Source of the DNA: Janthinobacterium sp. PAMC25594
GTDB taxonomy: Bacteria > Pseudomonadota > Gammaproteobacteria > Burkholderiales > Burkholderiaceae_D
DNA: 64,000 nt
Reading direction: 5' to 3'
Assembly (NCBI RefSeq): GCF_019443505.1
Contig: NZ_CP080377.1
Location: forward strand, 4,774,001 to 4,838,000
Shown here: positions 26,270-35,972 of the stretch, piece after piece
Position numbering within the stretch: the first letter of the stretch is position 1
Layout of the letters: each line of letters opens with the position of its first letter
The notes under the pieces: model-generated
The model's database searches: none
What the model was told of the DNA's origin: nothing
What the model saw: the letters and a program-made list of their open reading frames with translations, nothing else
Translations under genes and position numbers: made by a program

Positions 26270-29016
26270 CCATGGACGTGACCCCATTTGTCGTCAGTAT
26301 CAAGGGCGTCAGCCAGCATTACGGCAAGACGGTGGCGCTCGACGCCATCGACCTCGATGTGCCGGCCGGCTGCATGGTGGGCTTGATCGGGCCCGATGGC
26401 GTGGGCAAATCGAGCCTGCTGTCGCTGGTGGCCGGCGCGCGCGCCGTGCAGCAGGGCAGCGTGATGGCGCTGGGCGGCGACATGCGCGATGCGCGCCATC
26501 GCGACGATGTCTGTCCGCGCATCGCCTACATGCCGCAAGGCCTGGGCAAGAATCTGTATCCGACTTTGTCTGTCGAGGAAAACCTGCAGTTTTTCGCGCG
26601 CCTGTTCGGCCACGATGCCGCCGAACGCCGGCGCCGCATCGACCAGCTGACCCGCAGCACGGGCTTGCACCCGTTCCTGGCGCGCCCGGCGGGCAAGCTG
26701 TCGGGCGGCATGAAGCAGAAACTGGGCCTGTGCTGCGCGCTGATCCACGATCCCGACCTGCTCATTCTCGATGAGCCGACCACCGGCGTCGATCCGCTGG
26801 CGCGCGCCCAGTTCTGGGACCTGATCGCCGGCATTCGCGTGCAGCGCCCGCAAATGAGCGTGATGGTCGCCACCGCCTACATGGATGAGGCACAGCGCTT
26901 CGACTGGCTGGTCGCCATGGATGATGGCAAGGTGCTCGATACGGGCACGCCGGCCGAACTGCTGGCGCGCACGCAAAGCGACAACCTGGAGGCGGCCTTC
27001 ATCAAGCTGCTGCCGGAAGCCAAGCGCGCAGGCCACCAGCCCGTGGTCATCACGCCGCTGGACGCGGCCAGCGCGCAGGACGTCGCCATCGAGGCGAAAG
27101 ATCTGACCATGCGCTTCGGCGATTTCACGGCCGTCGACCATGTGAATTTCCGCATCGGTCGCGGCGAGATCTTCGGCTTTCTCGGCTCGAATGGCTGCGG
27201 CAAGTCGACCACCATGAAGATGCTCACGGGCCTGCTGCCGGCAACGGAAGGCAAGGCCTGGCTGTTCGGCAAGGAAGTCGATTCCAGCGATATCGACACG
27301 CGCCGCAGGGTCGGTTACATGTCGCAGGCATTTTCCCTGTACAGCGAACTGACGGTGCGCCAGAACCTGGTGCTGCATGCGCGCCTGTTCCACGTGCCGG
27401 AAGCGGAAATCGCCGCGCGCATCGACGAAATGGCGCAGCGCTTCGACTTGCGCGAAGTGATGGACGACCTGCCCGACAGCCTGCCGTTGGGCATACGCCA
27501 GCGTTTGTCGCTGGCCGTGGCCATGGTGCACAAGCCGGAAATGCTGATCCTCGACGAGCCCACGTCCGGCGTCGACCCGATCGCGCGCGACAATTTCTGG
27601 CGCTTGATGATCGAGCTGGCGCGGCGCGACCGCGTCACCATCTTTATCTCCACCCACTTCATGAACGAGGCCGAGCGCTGCGACCGCATCTCGCTGATGC
27701 ACGCGGGTAAAGTGCTGGTCAGCGATGCACCGGCCGAACTGGTACGCAAGAAGGGGGCACCGTCGCTGGAAGCGGCCTTCATCGCCTACCTGGAAGAGGC
27801 GGGCGGCGGCACGGCGCCGGCGGAGCAGGAAAGCGAGGTGCCCGCGCAGAAGGCTGAAGTGGCCGCACCGCAGCAGGAACACCGGCGCAGCCGCTTCAGT
27901 CTTGGGCGCATGCTCAGCTACATGTGGCGCGAAACGCTGGAATTGCGGCGCGACCCCGTGCGCCTGACCCTGGCGCTGGGCGGCTCCGTGCTGCTGCTGT
28001 TCGTCATCGGCTTCGGCATCAGCCTGGATGTGGAAGACCTCAGTTATGCGGTGCTCGACCACGACCAGACCACCCTGAGCCAGAATTACACGAACAACCT
28101 GGCCGGTTCGCGCTACTTCGTCGAGCGCCCGCCGCTGCGCGACTATGCCGATATCGACAAGCGCATGCGCAGCGGCGAACTGTCGCTGGCCATCGAGATT
28201 CCGCCCGGCTTTGCGCGCGACGTGCAGCGCGGCGCGCCGGCCCAGGTGGGCGCCTGGATCGACGGCGCCATGCCGATGCGCGCCGAAACCGTGCAGGGCT
28301 ACGTGCAGGGCATGCATCAGCTGTGGCTGGCCGACCAGGCCCTGCACCGCTATGGCATCAAGATGAACAATCCCGTCGCCATCCAGACGCGCTACCGCTA
28401 CAACCCGGACGTGAAAAGCCTGCCGGCCATGGTGCCGGCCGTGATTCCCTTGCTGCTGCTGATGCTGCCGGCCATGCTGGCGGCGCTGTCCGTGGTGCGT
28501 GAAAAGGAACTCGGGTCCATCATCAACCTGTACGTGACGCCCGTCACGCGCCTGGAATTCTTGCTCGGCAAGCAGGTGCCGTACGTCGTGCTGGCCATGT
28601 TCAACTTCGCCCTCATGGCGCTGCTGGCGGTCACCGCCTTCGGCGTGCCGGTCAAGGGCAGCTTGCTGACCTTGATCGGCGCCACCTTCATCTTCAATAT
28701 CTGCGCCACCGGCATCGGGCTGTTCGCCTCGACGTTTACGCGCAGCCAGATCGCGGCCCTGTTCGTGACCATGATCGGCACCATGATCCCGGCCATCCAG
28801 TTTTCCGGCCTGCTCAATCCCGTCTCGTCGATGGAAGGCGTGGGCAAGGCGATCGGCCTGATGTACCCGGCCACGCACATGCTCAATATCAGCAGGGGCG
28901 TGTTCAACAAGGCGCTGGGCTTTGGCGACTTGCACGCCTCGTTCTGGCCCCTGCTCGTGGCGATCCCCGTGATCCTCGGCGTGACGGTGGCGCTGCTGAA
29001 GAAACAGGAGTCGTAA
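26266..29016 (+). CDS. RbbA-like ABC protein: two ATPase domains fused to an ABC-2 permease
   Basis: A 916-residue inner-membrane pump subunit. ATPase 1 has Walker A GPDGVGKS (42-49), signature LSGGMKQ (145-151) and Walker B LLILDE. ATPase 2 has GSNGCGKST (307-315) and LILDE, but its signature is degenerate ([10 protein letters not shown], 406-415). An ABC-2 membrane domain follows from about 560, with a large periplasmic loop and about five more segments after residue 715. This is the RbbA/YhiH architecture. I kept the GTG at 26266, which has AAGG 8 nt upstream and overlaps the HlyD stop; ATG at 26272 is the alternative. Confidence 0.93.
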   Translation: MTMDVTPFVVSIKGVSQHYGKTVALDAIDLDVPAGCMVGLIGPDGVGKSSLLSLVAGARAVQQGSVMALGGDMRDARHRDDVCPRIAYMPQGLGKNLYPTLSVEENLQFFARLFGHDAAERRRRIDQLTRSTGLHPFLARPAGKLSGGMKQKLGLCCALIHDPDLLILDEPTTGVDPLARAQFWDLIAGIRVQRPQMSVMVATAYMDEAQRFDWLVAMDDGKVLDTGTPAELLARTQSDNLEAAFIKLLPEAKRAGHQPVVITPLDAASAQDVAIEAKDLTMRFGDFTAVDHVNFRIGRGEIFGFLGSNGCGKSTTMKMLTGLLPATEGKAWLFGKEVDSSDIDTRRRVGYMSQAFSLYSELTVRQNLVLHARLFHVPEAEIAARIDEMAQRFDLREVMDDLPDSLPLGIRQRLSLAVAMVHKPEMLILDEPTSGVDPIARDNFWRLMIELARRDRVTIFISTHFMNEAERCDRISLMHAGKVLVSDAPAELVRKKGAPSLEAAFIAYLEEAGGGTAPAEQESEVPAQKAEVAAPQQEHRRSRFSLGRMLSYMWRETLELRRDPVRLTLALGGSVLLLFVIGFGISLDVEDLSYAVLDHDQTTLSQNYTNNLAGSRYFVERPPLRDYADIDKRMRSGELSLAIEIPPGFARDVQRGAPAQVGAWIDGAMPMRAETVQGYVQGMHQLWLADQALHRYGIKMNNPVAIQTRYRYNPDVKSLPAMVPAVIPLLLLMLPAMLAALSVVREKELGSIINLYVTPVTRLEFLLGKQVPYVVLAMFNFALMALLAVTAFGVPVKGSLLTLIGATFIFNICATGIGLFASTFTRSQIAALFVTMIGTMIPAIQFSGLLNPVSSMEGVGKAIGLMYPATHMLNISRGVFNKALGFGDLHASFWPLLVAIPVILGVTVALLKKQES

Positions 29017-29020
29017 GCGT

Positions 29021-30145
29021 ATGCGCCATCTTGAAAATATCTACCGCCTGGGCGTGAAGGAAATCTGGAGCCTGATCCGCGATCCGATGATGCTGATCCT
29101 GATCCTCTACACCTTCACTTTGGCCATCTACGTGGCCGCCACGGCCAAGCCGGAAACCCTGCACATGGCCTCGATCGCCATCGTCGACGAGGATGGCTCG
29201 CCGCTGTCCGGGCGCATCGCCTCGGCCTTCTTCCCGCCGCAGTTCACGCCGCCGGCCATGATCAACCAGAGCCAGGTCGATGCGGGCCTGGACGCGGGCC
29301 GGTACACCTTCGTGCTGACGATACCGCCCAAGCTGCAGGCGGACGTGCTGGGCGGGCGCCAGGCGGAGCTGCAACTGAACGTGGACGCCACGCGCATGAG
29401 CCAGGCCTTCAGCGGCAGCGGCTACATCCAGCAGATCGTCGCCGGTGAAATATCCGAATTCGCCAAACGCTATCGCGGCGCGACGGTCTCGCCGGTGGAG
29501 CTGGTGATGCGCGCGCGCTTCAACCCATCGCTGAGCCAGGCGTGGTTTGGCTCGCTGATGGAGCTCATCAACCAGGTGACGATGCTGTCGATCATTTTGA
29601 CGGGGGCGGCGCTGATCCGCGAGCGCGAACACGGCACCATCGAGCATTTGCTGGTGATGCCCGTGACGCCGGCCGAAATCATGCTGGGCAAGGTCTGGTC
29701 GATGGGCCTGGTGGTGCTGCTGGCCGCCGCCCTGTCGCTGAACCTGGTGGTGCGCGGCATGCTGCACGTGCCGATCGAAGGCTCGATCGCGCTGTTCCTG
29801 TGCGGCGCGGCCCTGCACCTGTTTGCCACCACCTCGATGGGCATTTTTCTCGCCACCGTGGCGCGCAGCATGCCGCAGTTCGGCATGCTGCTGATCCTCG
29901 TGCTGCTGCCGCTGCAGATGCTCTCGGGCGGCAGCACGCCGCGCGAAAGCATGCCCGAACTGGTGCAGAACATCATGCTGATCGCACCGACCACGCATTT
30001 CGTCGAACTGAGCCAGGCGATCCTGTACCGGGGCGCCGGCATCGACGTGGTATGGAAACCGTTCCTGGCCCTGCTGGCCATCGGCACGGCCCTGTTTACC
30101 TTCGCGCTGGCGCGCTTTCGCAAGACCATCAGCCAGATGGCGTAG
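29021..30145 (+). CDS. ABC-2 permease (YhhJ-like)
   Basis: A 374-residue membrane subunit paired with the RbbA-like protein. The ABC-2 layout is clear: an N-terminal segment (about 25-45), a periplasmic domain (45-175), then five or six C-terminal segments including AALIREREHGTIEHLLVMPVTPAEIMLGK, the coupling motif. The start MRHLENIYRLGVKE has AGGAG upstream. It ends 8 bp before a strong terminator hairpin, so exporter genes may be made in excess over the downstream metabolic genes. Confidence 0.93.
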   Translation: MRHLENIYRLGVKEIWSLIRDPMMLILILYTFTLAIYVAATAKPETLHMASIAIVDEDGSPLSGRIASAFFPPQFTPPAMINQSQVDAGLDAGRYTFVLTIPPKLQADVLGGRQAELQLNVDATRMSQAFSGSGYIQQIVAGEISEFAKRYRGATVSPVELVMRARFNPSLSQAWFGSLMELINQVTMLSIILTGAALIREREHGTIEHLLVMPVTPAEIMLGKVWSMGLVVLLAAALSLNLVVRGMLHVPIEGSIALFLCGAALHLFATTSMGIFLATVARSMPQFGMLLILVLLPLQMLSGGSTPRESMPELVQNIMLIAPTTHFVELSQAILYRGAGIDVVWKPFLALLAIGTALFTFALARFRKTISQMA

Positions 30146-30152
30146 CCCCCCG

Positions 30153-30177
30153 CGCCGGAATGGTCCGGCGTTTTTTT
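30153..30177 (+). terminator. Rho-independent terminator inside the gene run
   Basis: CGCCGG (30153-30158) pairs with CCGGCG (30165-30170) around a 6-nt loop, followed directly by seven T. It separates the exporter genes from the DUF3141-PTA-AckA genes. Partial read-through, or a second unseen promoter, would be needed for the latter. Confidence 0.8.
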
Positions 30178-30194
30178 GCATGAAAAGGATAGCC

Positions 30195-32471
30195 ATGAAG
30201 ATCGAAACTGCACCATTTTTCTCCACCGGCGGCTTGCCGTCGCTGGGCGTGCTGGGCGACTATGCGCGCGACTCGTGGCAGCGCATCGTGCTGTACGCGG
30301 ACGTGATGCGCCGGCGCGGCAACCAGTACCAGGAGCATCTGGCCGAGGAAGTGCCGAACGTGCTGGACTTCCCCGCCGAACTGGTGATGTCCGGCCTGGA
30401 GCTGGCGCGCCCCGTCAACTACGGCCTGGCGCGCATATTGACGCCCGATACACCGCAGCCAGATCCAGGCAAGCGGCCATTCGTCGTCGTCGACCCGCGC
30501 GCTGGCCACGGTCCCGGCATCGGCGGCTTCAAGGCCGAGAGCGAAATCGGCGTGGCCCTGCGCGCCGGCCATCCGTGCTACTTCATCGGCTTCCTGCCCG
30601 ATCCCGTGCCGGGACAGACGGTGGAAGACGTGATGCACGCCGAGGCGGCCTTCCTGGAAAAAGTCATCGCCCTGCATCCGCTCAGCGAGGGCAAGCCCGT
30701 CGTCATCGGCAATTGCCAGGCGGGCTGGCAAATCCTCATGACGGCGGCCATGCGCCCGGAGCTGTTCGGCCCCATCATCGTGGCCGGCGCGCCCGTGTCG
30801 TACTGGGCCGGCTGGCATGGCCGCAACCCGATGCGCTATGCGGGTGGCCTGATGGGTGGCAGCTGGGCCACGGCGCTGGCGGGCGACCTGGGCAAGGGCC
30901 GTTTCGACGGCGCCAGCCTGGTGCAGAATTTCGAGAAGCTGAACCCGGCCAACACCCTGTGGAGCAAGCAGTACAACCTGTACGCGAACATCGATACGGA
31001 AGCGCCCCGTTATCTGGAATTTGAAAAATACTGGGGCGGCCACGTGTTCCTCAACGACGTCGAGATGCAGTACATCGTCGACAATCTGTTCATCGGCAAC
31101 CGCCTGGCCACGGCGGAGTTGATCACTTCCGATGGCGTGCGTCTGGACTTGCGCAATATCCGTTCGCCCATCGTCGTATTCTGCTCGAACGGCGACAACA
31201 TCACGCCGCCGCCGCAGGCGCTGGGCTGGATCACGGACCTGTACCGCGACGACAACGATGTGCTGCTGCACGACCAGACCATCGTGTATGCCGTGCATGA
31301 CAGCATTGGCCACCTGGGCATTTTCGTCTCGGCCAAGGTGGGGCACAAGGAACACCAGAAATTCGCCAGCAATATCGACCTGATCAACCTGCTGCCGGCC
31401 GGCATCTACGAAGCGCGGATCGTCGACAAGACGCCCGATACGCCGAACGCGGACCTGGCCAGCGGCGACTACGTGCTGCAGGTCGAGCATCGCGGCATCG
31501 AGGATGTGCGCGCCATCGTGCAGCCCAGCGTGGAAAATGACCGCAAATTCGCCGCTGTCGCGCGCGTGTCCGAAGTGAACCTGGCTTTGTACCGCACGTT
31601 TGCGCAGCCGTGGGTGCGCGCCATGGTCACGCCGCAGTCGGCGCGCTTGCTGCAGCTCACGCATCCGCTGCGCGTCTCGTACGAGCGCTGGACGGACCAC
31701 AATCCGCTGGCCAAGCTGGTGGCCAAGGAGGCGGAAAAAGTGCGCGCTCAGCGCCAGCCGGTGGCGCCGGACAACCCGCTGCTGGCCATGCAGGAAGCCA
31801 TCTCCGGCGCCATCACGGCCGGCTTGAACAGCTGGCGCGACTGGCGCGATACGGTGCAGGAAACCACTTTCGACATGATTTATGGCTCACCCCTGGTGCA
31901 GGCGCTGACGGGACAAGCCCTCGGCGACACCACGCCGCCGCGCCCGCATCCCGGTATCTCGCCCGAGCATTGCGAATACGTGCGTTGCGAAACGCGCAAG
32001 ATGGACGAGGACATGCAGCATGGGGGCCTGGTGGAGGCGGCCGTGCGCGCGCTGTTCTACATCTACCGCTTCCGCATGATCGCCGACGAGCGCCGCGTCA
32101 ACCTGGCCCTCAAATTGGTCAAGCCGCAGTACACGCAGGGCTTCAGCATGGAAGAATTCCGCGGCATCGTGCGCCAGCAGGCGCGTTTGATGCTGCATGA
32201 TTTCGATGCCGCCATCGCCGCCTTGCCGACTTTGCTGTCGCGTGCGGAGCCGGATGCCATCGGCGCGCTGGGCGAATGGCTGCAGCAAGTGCTGCAAGTG
32301 CCCGAAGCGCCGACGCCGGACGAGGAAGCGAGCCTGCAGCAAATGCTGGCGGTATTCGAGCGTGCGATCAAGGCGCACGCGAAGGCGCTGCCACCGGCCG
32401 CGCATGCATCTCAAACTGCGTCCCAGCCTGCTGTCCAGGCCAAACCTGCCAAAAACACTACCTCTGCCTAG
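30195..32471 (+). CDS. DUF3141 protein, PHA-synthase-like alpha/beta hydrolase
   Basis: A 758-residue cytoplasmic protein. The first 380 residues form an alpha/beta-hydrolase fold related to polyhydroxyalkanoate synthases. The nucleophile elbow is GNCQAGW (172-178, Cys174) and the other triad members are likely Asp334 (SNGDNITPP) and His373 (SIGHLGIF), a Cys-Asp-His set as in PhaC. The C-terminal 380 residues are helical and end in an Ala/Pro/Lys tail. I chose the ATG at 30195 because AAGGA lies 7 nt upstream; the ATG at 30180 sits on the terminator T run. DUF3141 genes are often next to pta and ackA, as here. The reaction is not known to me; acyl transfer from CoA or ACP is inference. Confidence 0.85.
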   Translation: MKIETAPFFSTGGLPSLGVLGDYARDSWQRIVLYADVMRRRGNQYQEHLAEEVPNVLDFPAELVMSGLELARPVNYGLARILTPDTPQPDPGKRPFVVVDPRAGHGPGIGGFKAESEIGVALRAGHPCYFIGFLPDPVPGQTVEDVMHAEAAFLEKVIALHPLSEGKPVVIGNCQAGWQILMTAAMRPELFGPIIVAGAPVSYWAGWHGRNPMRYAGGLMGGSWATALAGDLGKGRFDGASLVQNFEKLNPANTLWSKQYNLYANIDTEAPRYLEFEKYWGGHVFLNDVEMQYIVDNLFIGNRLATAELITSDGVRLDLRNIRSPIVVFCSNGDNITPPPQALGWITDLYRDDNDVLLHDQTIVYAVHDSIGHLGIFVSAKVGHKEHQKFASNIDLINLLPAGIYEARIVDKTPDTPNADLASGDYVLQVEHRGIEDVRAIVQPSVENDRKFAAVARVSEVNLALYRTFAQPWVRAMVTPQSARLLQLTHPLRVSYERWTDHNPLAKLVAKEAEKVRAQRQPVAPDNPLLAMQEAISGAITAGLNSWRDWRDTVQETTFDMIYGSPLVQALTGQALGDTTPPRPHPGISPEHCEYVRCETRKMDEDMQHGGLVEAAVRALFYIYRFRMIADERRVNLALKLVKPQYTQGFSMEEFRGIVRQQARLMLHDFDAAIAALPTLLSRAEPDAIGALGEWLQQVLQVPEAPTPDEEASLQQMLAVFERAIKAHAKALPPAAHASQTASQPAVQAKPAKNTTSA

Positions 32472-32480
32472 AAGACCACG

Positions 32481-33896
32481 ATGACTACTACCCAAGACGA
32501 TGATTTGCATATCGTGCGTAACCGCACCTTCGACCAGATCGCCATCGGCGACACCGCCAGCATCACGCGCACCCTGAGCATGGACGATATCGCCCTGTTC
32601 GCGGTGATGTCGGGCGATGACAACCCGCAGCACCTGGATGCCGAATTTGCCGCCTCCAGCCGCTACCAGGGCGTCATCGCGCACGGCATGTGGGGCGCGG
32701 CCCTCATTTCGGCCGTGCTGGGCACGCGCCTGCCCGGCGCCGGCACCGTCTACACGGGCCAGACCCTGCGTTTCCTGCAGCCCGTGCGCGTGGGCGATAC
32801 GCTGGCCATCAGCGTCACCGTCACCGCGCGCGAGCCGCACAACCGCCACGTGACCCTGGCCTGCCGCTGCGTCAACCAGCATGGCGCCGTGGTGCTCGAC
32901 GGCGAAGCGCAGGTGATCGCGCCCGCCGAACAGATCGAACGCAAGCGCGCCACTCTGCCCGAAGTGCGCCTGCATAACGGCGACGGCACGCGGCGCCTGC
33001 TGGAACACGCGCGCACGCTGGGTCCGATCCGGGTCGCCGTGATCCACCCGTGCGATGAACTGAGCCTGGCGGGCGCGCTCGATGCCCATGCGGCCGGCCT
33101 GATTACGCCCGTTCTGGTGGCGCCGCGCGCGCGCCTGGAAGCGGTGGCGGCCGAAGCGGGCCTGAGCCTGGAAGGCATCGCCATCGAGGACGTCGAACAT
33201 AGCCATGCGGCCGCCGCGCGCGGCGCCGAACTGGCGGGCAAGGGCGAAGTGGAGGCGCTGATGAAGGGCAGCCTGCACACGGATGAACTGATGTCGGCCG
33301 TGCTGGCCGCCAGCGCCGGCCTGCGCACCAAGCGCCGCATCAGCCACTGCTTCCTGATGCAGACGCCCGCCTATCCGCGTCCTTTCATCATCACGGATGC
33401 GGCCATCAATATCGCGCCGAACCTGGCGATGAAGGCCGACATCGTGCGCAACGCCATCGACCTGGCGCACGTGATTGGCGTGGCCTGCCCGCGCGTGGCC
33501 ATCCTGGCCGCCGTGGAAACCGTGAACGCGGACATGCCGGCCACGCTGGACGCGGCCGCCCTGTGCAAGATGGCCGACCGCGGCCAGATCACGGGGGCGA
33601 TCCTCGATGGCCCGCTGGCCTTCGACAACGCCGTCTCGATCGCCGCCGCCACCGTCAAGGGCATCGTCTCCGAGGTGGCGGGCCGCGCCGATATTTTGCT
33701 GGTACCCGACCTGGAGAGCGGCAACATGCTGGCCAAGCAGCTTGAATACATGGGTGATGCGGACAGCGCCGGCATCGTGCTGGGCGCGAAAATCCCCGTC
33801 ATCCTCACCAGCCGCGCCGATTCGCGCGCCAGCCGCATCGCCTCGTGCGCCATCGCCGTGATGCTGGCCAATCATTACCGGAGCACGCCGCCATGA
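32481..33896 (+). CDS. Bifunctional MaoC-type enoyl-CoA hydratase / phosphate acetyl(butyryl)transferase
   Basis: A fusion of 471 residues. The N-terminal part (about 10-150) is a MaoC hot-dog domain with the R-specific hydratase signature D-x-N-P-x-H (Asp46, His51; DDNPQHLD) and the following IAHGMW. The C-terminal part (about 165-465) is a PTA_PTB domain, which swaps CoA for phosphate on short acyl groups. The fused enzyme could hydrate an enoyl-CoA and make acyl-phosphate for the acetate kinase encoded next, whose ATG overlaps this stop (33893-33896). Acyl specificity cannot be read from sequence. Confidence 0.92.
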   Translation: MTTTQDDDLHIVRNRTFDQIAIGDTASITRTLSMDDIALFAVMSGDDNPQHLDAEFAASSRYQGVIAHGMWGAALISAVLGTRLPGAGTVYTGQTLRFLQPVRVGDTLAISVTVTAREPHNRHVTLACRCVNQHGAVVLDGEAQVIAPAEQIERKRATLPEVRLHNGDGTRRLLEHARTLGPIRVAVIHPCDELSLAGALDAHAAGLITPVLVAPRARLEAVAAEAGLSLEGIAIEDVEHSHAAAARGAELAGKGEVEALMKGSLHTDELMSAVLAASAGLRTKRRISHCFLMQTPAYPRPFIITDAAINIAPNLAMKADIVRNAIDLAHVIGVACPRVAILAAVETVNADMPATLDAAALCKMADRGQITGAILDGPLAFDNAVSIAAATVKGIVSEVAGRADILLVPDLESGNMLAKQLEYMGDADSAGIVLGAKIPVILTSRADSRASRIASCAIAVMLANHYRSTPP

Positions 33897-35113
33897 ACGC
33901 ACCCGTCCAACATGCCGCCGATGGCGCCCTGATCCTGGTGCTCAATTGCGGCTCGTCGAGCATCAAGTTCGCCCTGTTCGAGCAAGCGGACGGCATGCTG
34001 CCGCAGCAGGCGCAATGGGGTGGCAAGGTCGAAGGTATCGGCCGCGAAAACGCCACGTACCGCGCCGGCGGCCTGCCGGCGGTCGCCTTGCAGCTCGATG
34101 CGCAGCAGCCGCATCACGCGGCCCTCGAATACATCCGCGCGCAAGTGGTGGCGCAGCTGGACGGGCGTCCGCTGCGCGCCGTGGCGCATCGCGTGGTGCA
34201 TGGCGGCAGCAAGTATTTTGCTCCCGTGCGCATCGATGCCAAGGTGCTGGCGGACCTGAAAAGTTTTGTGCCGCTCGCGCCGCTGCACCAGCCGTTCGCG
34301 CTGGAGGCGATCGAGGTGCTGCTCGAATCACGGCCCGACATCGCCCAGGTGGCGTGCTTCGACACGGCCTTCCACCACACGGTGCCGCAGGTCGAGCAGA
34401 TGCTGGCCCTGCCTTACGATGCGTGGGAGCGGGGCTTGCGCCGCTACGGCTTCCACGGTCTGTCGTACGAATACCAGTCGCTGGTGCTGGAGCAGCGTTT
34501 TGGCGCTGTCGCGCGCGGCAAGGTCATCGTGGCCCACCTGGGTAGCGGCGCCAGTCTGTGCGCCATGGAGCACCTGCAAAGCGTGGCCACCACCATGGGC
34601 TTTTCCGCGCTCGATGGTCTGATGATGGGCACGCGCTGCGGTTCGCTCGATCCGGGCGCCGTGATCTACCTGATGGAAATCGAAAAACTGTCGCTGGAAA
34701 AAGTGGCGCATGTGCTGTACCACGAGTCGGGCTTGCTGGGCGTGTCGGGCGTGTCGGCCGATCCGCCGGTGCTGCTGGCGCAGCAGGACCGGCAGGATGC
34801 CACGGGTGAGCGCATCCGCGCCGCGCTGGCCCTGTATATCCGCCGCATCGTGCGTGAAATCGGCGCCCTGACGGCCGTGCTCGGTGGGCTGGACATGCTG
34901 GTGTTTACGGCCGGTATCGGCGAGCATAGCGCCGAACTGCGCCAGCGCATCTGCGCCGAGCTCGGTTTCATCGGCCCCGTGCTCGATGCGCAGGCCAATG
35001 CGCGCAACGCCAGCCGTATTTCCACCGATGCCAGCCGCATCGTGGTGGGCGTGGAACCGGCAAATGAGGAGTGGGTGGCGGCGCGCCATGCGGCGCTGGC
35101 CGTGGGCGCATGA
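33893..35113 (+). CDS. ackA: Acetate (short-chain acyl) kinase
   Basis: A 406-residue ASKHA kinase that transfers phosphate from acyl-phosphate to ADP, giving ATP. Family hallmarks are intact: VLNCGSSSIKFALFE near residue 16, the VAHRVVHGG region, DTAFHH, HLGSGASLCA and FTAGIGEHS. The ATG at 33893 overlaps the PTA stop as ATGA, with GGAG 10 nt upstream; the longer frame from 33845 lies inside the PTA gene. With the PTA domain it completes substrate-level phosphorylation, which fits the anaerobic FNR control. It could prefer propionate or butyrate. It is the last gene of the run. Confidence 0.95.
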   Translation: MNAPVQHAADGALILVLNCGSSSIKFALFEQADGMLPQQAQWGGKVEGIGRENATYRAGGLPAVALQLDAQQPHHAALEYIRAQVVAQLDGRPLRAVAHRVVHGGSKYFAPVRIDAKVLADLKSFVPLAPLHQPFALEAIEVLLESRPDIAQVACFDTAFHHTVPQVEQMLALPYDAWERGLRRYGFHGLSYEYQSLVLEQRFGAVARGKVIVAHLGSGASLCAMEHLQSVATTMGFSALDGLMMGTRCGSLDPGAVIYLMEIEKLSLEKVAHVLYHESGLLGVSGVSADPPVLLAQQDRQDATGERIRAALALYIRRIVREIGALTAVLGGLDMLVFTAGIGEHSAELRQRICAELGFIGPVLDAQANARNASRISTDASRIVVGVEPANEEWVAARHAALAVGA

Positions 35114-35270
35114 GGATCTGAAGCGGCAGGCGGCGCTCGATGAGAAATTTTGCCGAATTGCACATATTTCTCGTTGAGTGCGCTACCGCACTGTGTGGTT
35201 TGCCAATTATCTTTACTATGAAGTCATGCCATTGCGCTACATCAAGAAACAGCGCGATGCCTGGCAAACT

Positions 35271-35299
35271 TTGAACATTTTGCCCGCCTTTAGTAAGAA
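35271..35299 (+). promoter_or_regulatory. Candidate promoter of the Ala/Lys-rich protein gene
   Basis: TTGAAC (35271-35276) and TAAGAA (35294-35299) with a 17-bp spacer, about 30 bp before the gene start, in an AT-rich patch. The 216-bp gap also holds a GAGAAAT / ATTTCTC inverted repeat (35142-35148, 35166-35172) after ackA. Confidence 0.45.
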
Positions 35300-35329
35300 T
35301 AAAATTAAACCATATTGAAAGGTCTCATC

Positions 35330-35806
35330 ATGAACAAATTACTCGCCGCCCTGATCGCCACCCTGTTTGCTACCGCCGCCTTCGCTCAAACCGCGCCGGC
35401 TACCGAAGCTGTCGTGAAAGCCCAGGCTTCCGCGCAAAAAGATGTCAACAAGGCTGCCGCTTCGGAAGCCAAAGTCGATGCCAAGGCTGACGCCAACGTC
35501 GCCAAGGCTGAAATGAAGGCTGACGAAAAGAAAGCCGACGCCCATCACAAGGCCAATAAAACCAAGGCCAAGGCTCACGACAAAGTCGTCAGCGCCGATG
35601 CGGAAGACAAGCTGAAAGCGGAAGCCAAGGCCGATAAAACCGATGCCAAGGCCGATGCGAAAGCCACCAAGACGGCCGTGAAAGCGAACGCCAAGGTCGC
35701 CAAGGAAAAAGTGGAAGCGAACGCCGATAAAGCCCTCGCCGCCACCAAGACGGCAGAAACCAAGGCCAAAGCCGACGCTGAAGTCAAGGCCGCCGCCGCC
35801 AAGTAA
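35330..35806 (+). CDS. Exported Ala/Lys/Asp-rich low-complexity protein
   Basis: A 158-residue protein. A clean signal peptide (MNKLLAALIATLFATAAFAQ) is followed by about 135 residues built almost only from Ala, Lys, Asp, Glu, Val and Thr, in KADAKA-like units. After the signal peptide there is no Cys, Trp, Tyr, Phe or Gly. Such composition gives a long charged helix or a disordered hydrophilin/LEA-like chain. The ATG at 35330 has AAAGG upstream; MKGLI in the longer frame is unlikely. It has its own promoter and a classic terminator. The periplasmic role is unknown; stress protection or polyanion binding is a guess. Confidence 0.85.
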   Translation: MNKLLAALIATLFATAAFAQTAPATEAVVKAQASAQKDVNKAAASEAKVDAKADANVAKAEMKADEKKADAHHKANKTKAKAHDKVVSADAEDKLKAEAKADKTDAKADAKATKTAVKANAKVAKEKVEANADKALAATKTAETKAKADAEVKAAAAK

Positions 35807-35840
35807 TTCCCCGTTTGCGGGCCACGGCCTGCAAGCCCCA

Positions 35841-35867
35841 AAGACAGCTTCGGCTGTCTTTTTTTTT
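35841..35867 (+). terminator. Rho-independent terminator after the Ala/Lys-rich gene
   Basis: AAGACAGC, loop TTCG, GCTGTCTT, then a T run to 35867: a textbook intrinsic terminator, 34 bp after the stop. Confidence 0.95.
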
Positions 35868-35972
35868 CGTCCGCCACTTTTCTTTGGCACCGCTTGCCAG
35901 TCTTGATCTGGCGCAAATGCTCCTCTTTTCGCCGTGCCATAGTGAACTGGCAAACAGACGAAGGGAGACATC

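Noticed and set aside
23747..28935. Very long antisense ORFs (846 and 967 codons) opposite the exporter genes
   Set aside because: They are shadows of real genes in high-GC DNA: Arg/His/Gln/Ala-rich translations, no domain, no ribosome site, and intact families on the other strand.
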